The translations under genes were made by a program, and so were the position numbers. From Leguminivora glycinivorella (taxonomy: Eukaryota; Arthropoda; Insecta; Lepidoptera; Tortricidae): a stretch of DNA of 64,000 bases. Position 1 is the stretch's first letter; each line of letters starts with the position of its first letter. The notes beneath the pieces were generated by a model. That model did no database searches. It worked only from the letters and a program-made list of their open reading frames with translations, and was not told the origin of the DNA. The DNA lies in assembly GCF_023078275.1 (NCBI RefSeq), contig NC_062996.1, positions 5,952,001 through 6,016,000 of the forward strand, written 5' to 3'. This document shows positions 58,364-64,000 of the stretch, in pieces.

Positions 58364-58990
58364 GTTAGATTAGATTAGATTATATTTATTTCTTGATGAA
58401 AATTACATGTTATTTTAACTTAAAAATAGCACCAATTCACAAAAAGATCGTCACAACATAATTATAAGAAAATAATTGATACAAACAATAATAATCATCA
58501 AATTAAAAAGTAAACCAATAATATGTCATAATAAAGCAATTAAATAAAAAAATAAAATTACATTAGTAATGTCCAAAAAATAAATGTTTGTATATAGTAC
58601 TAGGGCTTCCTAGTGAATATAATGTCAAACGTCATAAGTGCTAAAAACAATGTCAAGAATCAAAGATAATAATAATAAAATAAAAAAAGCAATTTTATCA
58701 ATGTCCATTAATATTTGTACATTTCAATGTACTCTTTAACTGAATACAGTGGTGTCGATAGTAAAAGTTATTTTAATTGGTGACTAAATATGTCGTCGGA
58801 GGTTACATTTCTGATACTGGCGGGTAGGCGTTCATAAAGTGATGGACCTATTACTCGCAGGTTCTTGTCGAGAAGCGCTAGTCGGCGCGGCACGGGCAGT
58901 AATCGCGTTTGACGGGTTATTCCGCCAAGCATATATATATAGATCACACCATTACAGTCTCGCCACATACCCATATAATATGACAACAGG
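58364..58990 (-). mobile_element. 3' end of a non-LTR retrotransposon, minus strand
   Basis: On the minus strand a frame ends RRLALLDKNLRVIGPSLYER then LPASIRNV..., stopping near 58768. This is the C-terminal pattern (basic segment, then a K/GP-x-LY-x-x-LP-x-x-IR motif) of insect non-LTR reverse transcriptases. About 380 bases of AT-rich 3'UTR follow, ending in (TCTAA)n at 58369-58385, a typical tail. It is 5' truncated. Confidence 0.72.
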
Positions 58991-60790
58991 TACTCACTAT
59001 GTGTAGCTAAAAAATTATGACATTATCATCTAGCCCACGCCTTCAGTTATTAGCCCAGCTAAAACGTATTGATCGTTCACTAAGCTTAATTCTCCGTGGC
59101 CATGGAAAGTCTTTCATATCTAGTCCTGAAATACGGAGCTGAATACAATACCACGTTTCTTAGTGGAACTTGAAGATTATCTTAAGAGGAAAGACGACCA
59201 CTTATCTCTACAATTGCCTCTCTGGATATTAATCAATATGGAAATATTGCTATTGCCTTTCAATTAGTTTATTAAAAGCCTCTTTATGCTCCGTGTCATA
59301 AATAAATATATTACGTAATTTGAAATCTATGCACACAGTGTTAAACTACAAAGTCTAAAAAAGATTACGTCACCAGGCTTGACAGGGAGAAGATACGAGT
59401 TTCCAATAATTTTAGCAATTTTGTTTTCCCTCCTAATTCATAAATTAATGATAAATCAATGAAAGCTTAAAAGATACAAAGTTATGATAAATGTATTTTT
59501 AATTGTCTTTCAACCAGAGAGAATATAGTAGACGTTTGTGGAGAGAACCGTCGTCCACTTTTGCCCTAATGGCGTTTTCGTGTGGATGACTTATCTAAAT
59601 TAATGAAGATTCTGTGGTACTTATCGCGACTTAGTTCATGACTATATATCCAAGTTTGTCGAGATAGCAGAATGCATGTCGTAGCGTAGACGGCTGTATC
59701 TTTCTGCCGGATCGGTGGCCTGATTTGTGAACTTTTTATTTATTTGACTTTTCAATACAAGCTTTTCATTTAGTTATCTAATAAAATATAATGGCCAATT
59801 GGGCTTTAACAATAGTCCTTGAATGTAAAAGCTTGTACGAAGTTGATTTAGAGGTTATGTATAGATATAGAGATTGTATTTATTTTATTTTATTTACATC
59901 CACTAGATTTCTTCACATATCAGGCTCACTGAATGCTATTATCACATGTATACACATACCTATCCTTATTATTTAGCAGTATTCTTAGTATAATTAGGCT
60001 AGAACCTCCTGAGATTAATGACGCGCTGTTTCCTTCTGGCCAATACTTTTTACAATAGACATTGCCCCTGAACTTTATGTATAGATTACAAAGTTCAGAC
60101 TTTACATGAAGAGGTAAATATGGAGCCTCAGCGTTGAGCATTTTCCGCGTATCGAGTGAACGTGTTGGTCACGACGAAACGGCCCGACTCTCACCCAGTG
60201 ACACCTTTTGTATATTAGCATTACTTTCCTGAAATTCTCAGTATTAGATGGTTGATATTATTGTGATGTCCTACACTCTTAGTAACCCTTGACCGCTTGC
60301 TGTCTTGCCAAAACTTAGAAGCGGTGGCCTTAGTTTTGAACTGTGTACTTAATATTTTCTTAATATATATCTCCTTTTTTAAATATCACCACTCACCAGT
60401 CGTGATGTTTGAAAAGTCTTAACAAATTATTTATATTTTTTTCTAAACACCTGTAAGTTACACTGGTAAATGGTATGTGCCGTCGGTCGCTGCTTTTGCA
60501 TTCGTTTGTTTTTGTTTGTCAGCGGCCGGCGGTGGTAGGCTAGCAGTAGTTATTTTGTATTTAGCGGATTTAGATTCTTGCCCGTACATAACTGTATGTA
60601 ATGGAGCACTTAGAGTACCCAATGTGTCATTACATGGATAATATTAGAACAATAAAGTGTGTTTTATTTCGCTAGCTGCTAAGCGTGGGGTAGATATTTT
60701 GTGCTGGGATATGGTATGTTCACTTTTGTTATCCATAGATAGTTTGCACGTATTTTGTTCAGTAGAGTGTGACGATGGATTTGCGAAATC
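58991..60790. other. Gene-free stretch
   Basis: Nothing recognisable except the AATAAA at 60651 and a GC-richer patch at 60480-60540. Confidence 0.35.
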
Positions 60791-60793
60791 TTT

Positions 60794-60811
60794 GCCCCAC
60801 GTTGGGCGCCA
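60794..60811 (-). other. LTR-retrotransposon primer binding site (tRNA-Lys), minus strand
   Basis: GCCCCACGTTGGGCGCCA is identical to the last 15 bases of metazoan tRNA-Lys(CUU) plus CCA, as I remember that tRNA. On the minus strand this reads TGGCGCCCAACGTGGGGC, the form of a primer binding site, preceded by ...GTACAAT. The adjoining LTR should lie to the right. Its other border is not visible to me. Confidence 0.6.
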
Positions 60812-62321
60812 ATTGTACCTTTTTAAGAGTAAGTATGGGAGGGTGGGGCTTCCAGGAGCCGGAGATGGTAAGTTGGTGTAGAGGAGGCATGCGTATAATA
60901 TAATAGTCTAGTAATCGTCTTATAATCGACTAACACTTCCGCTGGACCCTGTTCGGTAGCGTAAGGCATGGTTGGCATGGATTTATACGTAAACACGACG
61001 GGTATCTTCCAATTCATTCACTGTCAATTCTTCATAAGGCGTTTGCCACACGTTGGTTGTGAAACGTGCTATTAAAGTATTTCTTTTAAAGGTGAAATGC
61101 TTTTAGGGAGATTCTTTTCGACCTTTTCGATCGCAGGTTTTATCCACAAGAAGTTTAACGTTGGGGCAATTTTGTGTTTGAATGGTAACTGATGTTATCA
61201 TCGCTTATGTTGTGGTCGAAACGATCGAATAGAATCTTTTAACTTTGAAAGAAATATTGGATACGTAGTCACGTAGTTTAGACCGTGTAGTGACGCTTCG
61301 CTTGAGGCCTACAGTCTTCCTCTAAAGAAGTTTATTTGCCAAAAGTATAGGCCAAAACTTAGCCAAAAACTAAATTCTTTGCTCAAGATAACGTAGATTT
61401 TTTTGACTCATGTTCAGTACTCAGGAATTTGATTTGACAGACGCCATTTCGTGTTGTATCGAGGTAAGGCACTAGCCAAGTTAAGGTTGAGACAATAATC
61501 TGAAGGGACGGCCAACTACGACGCTAGATTATTCTTTATCGCCATTTACAATACATTCCTCTCTAGTCAGTTTGTTATGGAATTATAAAAGTTGTGTTAT
61601 TTTAGCGGGAATCATCTTGCAGTCTAATCTTGCTCAATACTTCTTGCCTAGTTGTACGTAGTTTGTTTGAGTAAAGCTTGCATTGAACGTGCCATAACAC
61701 ACACCGCACGACGCGCACGTAGCGATGTCCCGTGCTTCGCATCCAGGTATCTCTGGACCAAATGTAAACAACATTTAATATATATTCGTAAACTAAGGTA
61801 ATAAGATATACATGGATTAATATACAAATTTTGGATTGGTATAATATAAAGTATGTTAAACAAAAGGTTAATATTATGTTGTGTGTTTTAATGTATGGCA
61901 AATGCTAGAGTAGTGACGTAGTGTAGCGATTTTGAAGTTTTACATACATTATAATATCGATAAGTATGACTAACCGAAAGCAATAACATTATTATTATAT
62001 TCACTGGCGCGCGTTGCGAGCACAGAATGAGATAGCAAATACAAGAATAAGTCGATTCAAGCACCGTTCAGAGAGCACAGCAGCGCGCGCTCCCATGTTA
62101 GAATATTTAATATACACAAGCATACAATATAAAATATTTAAATATTTTTGTATAATAGGATCGGTGTATTCAGTAGCAAGTTGGTAATTGGTATTTAAAA
62201 GTTATTCGTGATAAATGTGCGAACACTTGTTGATAAGTGAGAGTTTGTGATTAACTTGTTTAATACTTAGGCATGCGCCGCTTAAAGGCGTGCGGCCATC
62301 TTGTTTGCGACATTCGACAAA

Positions 62322-62426
62322 ATGGCGGCGCGGTGGACACGACATTACTCAGATATTATATATATAATAATTGTATTTAATGTAATATGTAATTTGAATG
62401 CGCGTCTGTGTCTGATGCTAGTCTAA
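62322..62426 (+). CDS. Possible 34-codon small ORF in a CpG-rich patch
   Basis: ATG at 62322 in the good context ACAAAATGGCGG opens MAARWTRHYSDIIYIIIVFN and stops at TAA 62424. Residues 11-23 are strongly hydrophobic and could span a membrane. The start overlaps an AAATGGCGGC (YY1/Pho-like) motif and sits in a CpG-rich patch (62270-62345), so the region may be a promoter or untranslated exon instead. Confidence 0.25.
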   Translation: MAARWTRHYSDIIYIIIVFNVICNLNARLCLMLV

Positions 62427-63491
62427 AATTGTGTAGTGACTTTATGTAAGTCATTTTTTACGGACGATATATCTGTAATATATGTCGTGTCCCAAGCGAG
62501 CTCCCGACATCGCAATATCTATAAAGAGGCTGTATTGACATTCCTTTTATGTATATTTTTGGTCGTAATGGAGTTTGCATTTTTTATTTATGGTAGATAT
62601 ACTCGTATTTATCGATTAACATAGTTTCTCATCTAAGATATATTAGAAATGGGCTGTTTTTTATTTTATCACATAGTACACTGAATTGCTGTAGATAATA
62701 CATTGTGCAATATGTAATCGATTTTCTCTTGTATGTGTTTCGAGGTTTCAGTAGTGGGGCGGGGTAGTAGAGTAGCGTTCGTTGACGAAAATGAAAATAA
62801 CTATAATCCCTAACATAGACTTCGAAACTTTACATAAGCGTTACTAGTGTTGATTTTTTGCAAATTTCTATATTCTAAATAGTTTTCAATATAACTAACG
62901 TAATGTTTCTCCAAACTGACAATTGTCATCGTCACCTGACACTGCCTGTGTGAGGTATCAATTGTCAAGTTCGTGAAATAAATAATAAATAAAATTATCA
63001 AGTGTCAACTTGACAAGTCTCAAAATAATTTGTGACAATGCTTTGTGTCAGATGAAGTGTCAAGTTGATGTTGTAAACGGTCTCCTGACGAAGACAATAA
63101 GGAGTAAATTTATACTTCTATAGCGTCCTCGGGTGTTTAGTTTGATACTAGTTACGCTTATCTTATGTTATTTCTAGTCCAGGGAAATATGCAATAATCT
63201 TGCATTTTATTCAAGTCTATGTGTTGGGAGTAAACGCTGTACCCTAGCTTTTTTGCAAATATTAAAAATACCGAATGACTTGTATCAGTAATGTGTGAAA
63301 TCTGTAGATTGATGTATTTTTCTTTTCGGCGACGCCTTTTTTGATTTCTTAGTAATTTCAACGTAAAAGAAAGAGTCTACAAGTGTTAGAATAATGTATG
63401 TTTAATATGGTATATCTGGTTAAGATTTCAAATTAATGTACTTACCTTACTCTTACCACTTCATCACCAACGTCACTTAATAGTCAGTTTA

Positions 63492-63661
63492 AGGCCGGCA
63501 ACAGACAGTCTGAAAAATTCATAATCTGAATTTGGATTTGTATGCAACCTGTCAGTTCAAACTGACACTGACAGATCTGTGTGTGTGTGTGTCTGTGTGT
63601 GTGTGTGTGATACAAATATTTTCTAAGATTATGAATTTTTAAGACTGTCTGTGGCATGCCT
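63492..63661. mobile_element. Family P hairpin MITE, copy 4, loop replaced by (TG)n
   Basis: The left end AGGCCGGCAACAGACAGTCT and the right end AAGACTGTCTGTGGCATGCC are mirrored. Much of the right inner arm is overtaken by a (TG)n microsatellite at about 63578-63610. Confidence 0.85.
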
Positions 63662-63938
63662 AAGCTGTATGTTTCCATTGGCATCTGGATACCACAGATT
63701 CAAAAAAGGCGTTCGCTCCATAGACAACTCTAGGCAATAGATTCTGGGCTACTCTAGCGCCCCTAGCTAGAGCCCGCAGTAGAGCGCAGGCCGCGCGCCT
63801 CAACGCCATATATGGTTCATCTTCACTTAGAACAAATCTTAGTAATAAATGGTAATAAACACAGTCGGATTTTCATTTATCGCTTCCCTTCAATAGTAAC
63901 AGTAAACTGAAGTATTTCAGTAGTTTTGGAATGAGCTT

Positions 63939-63955
63939 GCCCCAGTTGGGCGCCA
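63939..63955 (-). other. Second primer-binding-site-like sequence, minus strand
   Basis: GCCCCAGTTGGGCGCCA differs from the site at 60794 by loss of two bases (CG) and is likewise followed by GTAC after a short spacer (AGTTAGTAC against AATTGTACC). A weaker relative, CCCACGTTTGGGCGCC, lies at 57092-57107. Confidence 0.4.
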
Positions 63956-64000
63956 GTTAGTACAACAGTTTTCTTTGGTAGTATAGTGGAGGAGGAGATA

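Overview
The window looks like a piece of a lepidopteran (moth or butterfly) nuclear chromosome. It is AT-rich and intron-rich, and it is packed with short palindromic (MITE-like) repeats, tRNA-derived fragments and non-LTR retrotransposon tails. Several of these I recognise as typical of Lepidoptera. There are no operons, CRISPR arrays or bacterial signals.

Two cellular genes are supported. (1) At the left edge, on the minus strand, five short exons (1825 down to position 1, continuing outside the window) join in one open frame with matching splice phases. They encode the start of a Ser/Lys-rich, probably nuclear protein that I cannot name. The exons are too short to appear as long ORFs. (2) On the plus strand, from about 34.1 to 57.5 kb, lies a Musashi-family RNA-binding protein, the arthropod Rbp6 type. 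Its N-terminal exon is at 34104-34284, an exon with the first half of RRM1 is at 35704-35887, and after a 19.2-kb intron a very GC-rich terminal exon (55121-55807) carries the rest of RRM1, all of RRM2 and the C-terminus. The strongest splice choice leaves exon 2 one base out of frame at a C7 run. A CpG-rich segment at 26.9-27.7 kb may be an upstream promoter or first exon.

Between and around the genes the DNA is mobile-element debris. At 32.5-33.1 kb there is a broken THAP zinc-finger gene with two frameshifts. A 2.0-kb hAT-like element (46713-48733) has a perfect 8-bp target duplication. Two retroposon insertions (13.1 and 53.2 kb) have 13-14 bp target duplications and sit inside older palindromic elements. 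An 844-bp inverted repeat lies at 5.2-6.05 kb, a TTAA-flanked piggyBac-like MITE at 24.5 kb, and a second TTAA-flanked MITE ends only 43 bases before the last Rbp6 exon. At least five members of one hairpin family share the core AGACAGTCTTAAAAATTCAT. Non-LTR retrotransposon 3' ends lie at 43.4-44.0 kb (plus) and 58.4-59.0 kb (minus), and a zinc-finger LINE remnant lies inside the hAT element. tRNA-Lys primer-binding-site-like sequences at 60.8 and 63.9 kb point to minus-strand LTR retrotransposon debris downstream of Rbp6.

All calls come from reading the sequence by eye. Exon borders rest on splice consensus and phase, family names on remembered motifs, and repeat borders on arm matching. None was checked by a database search.
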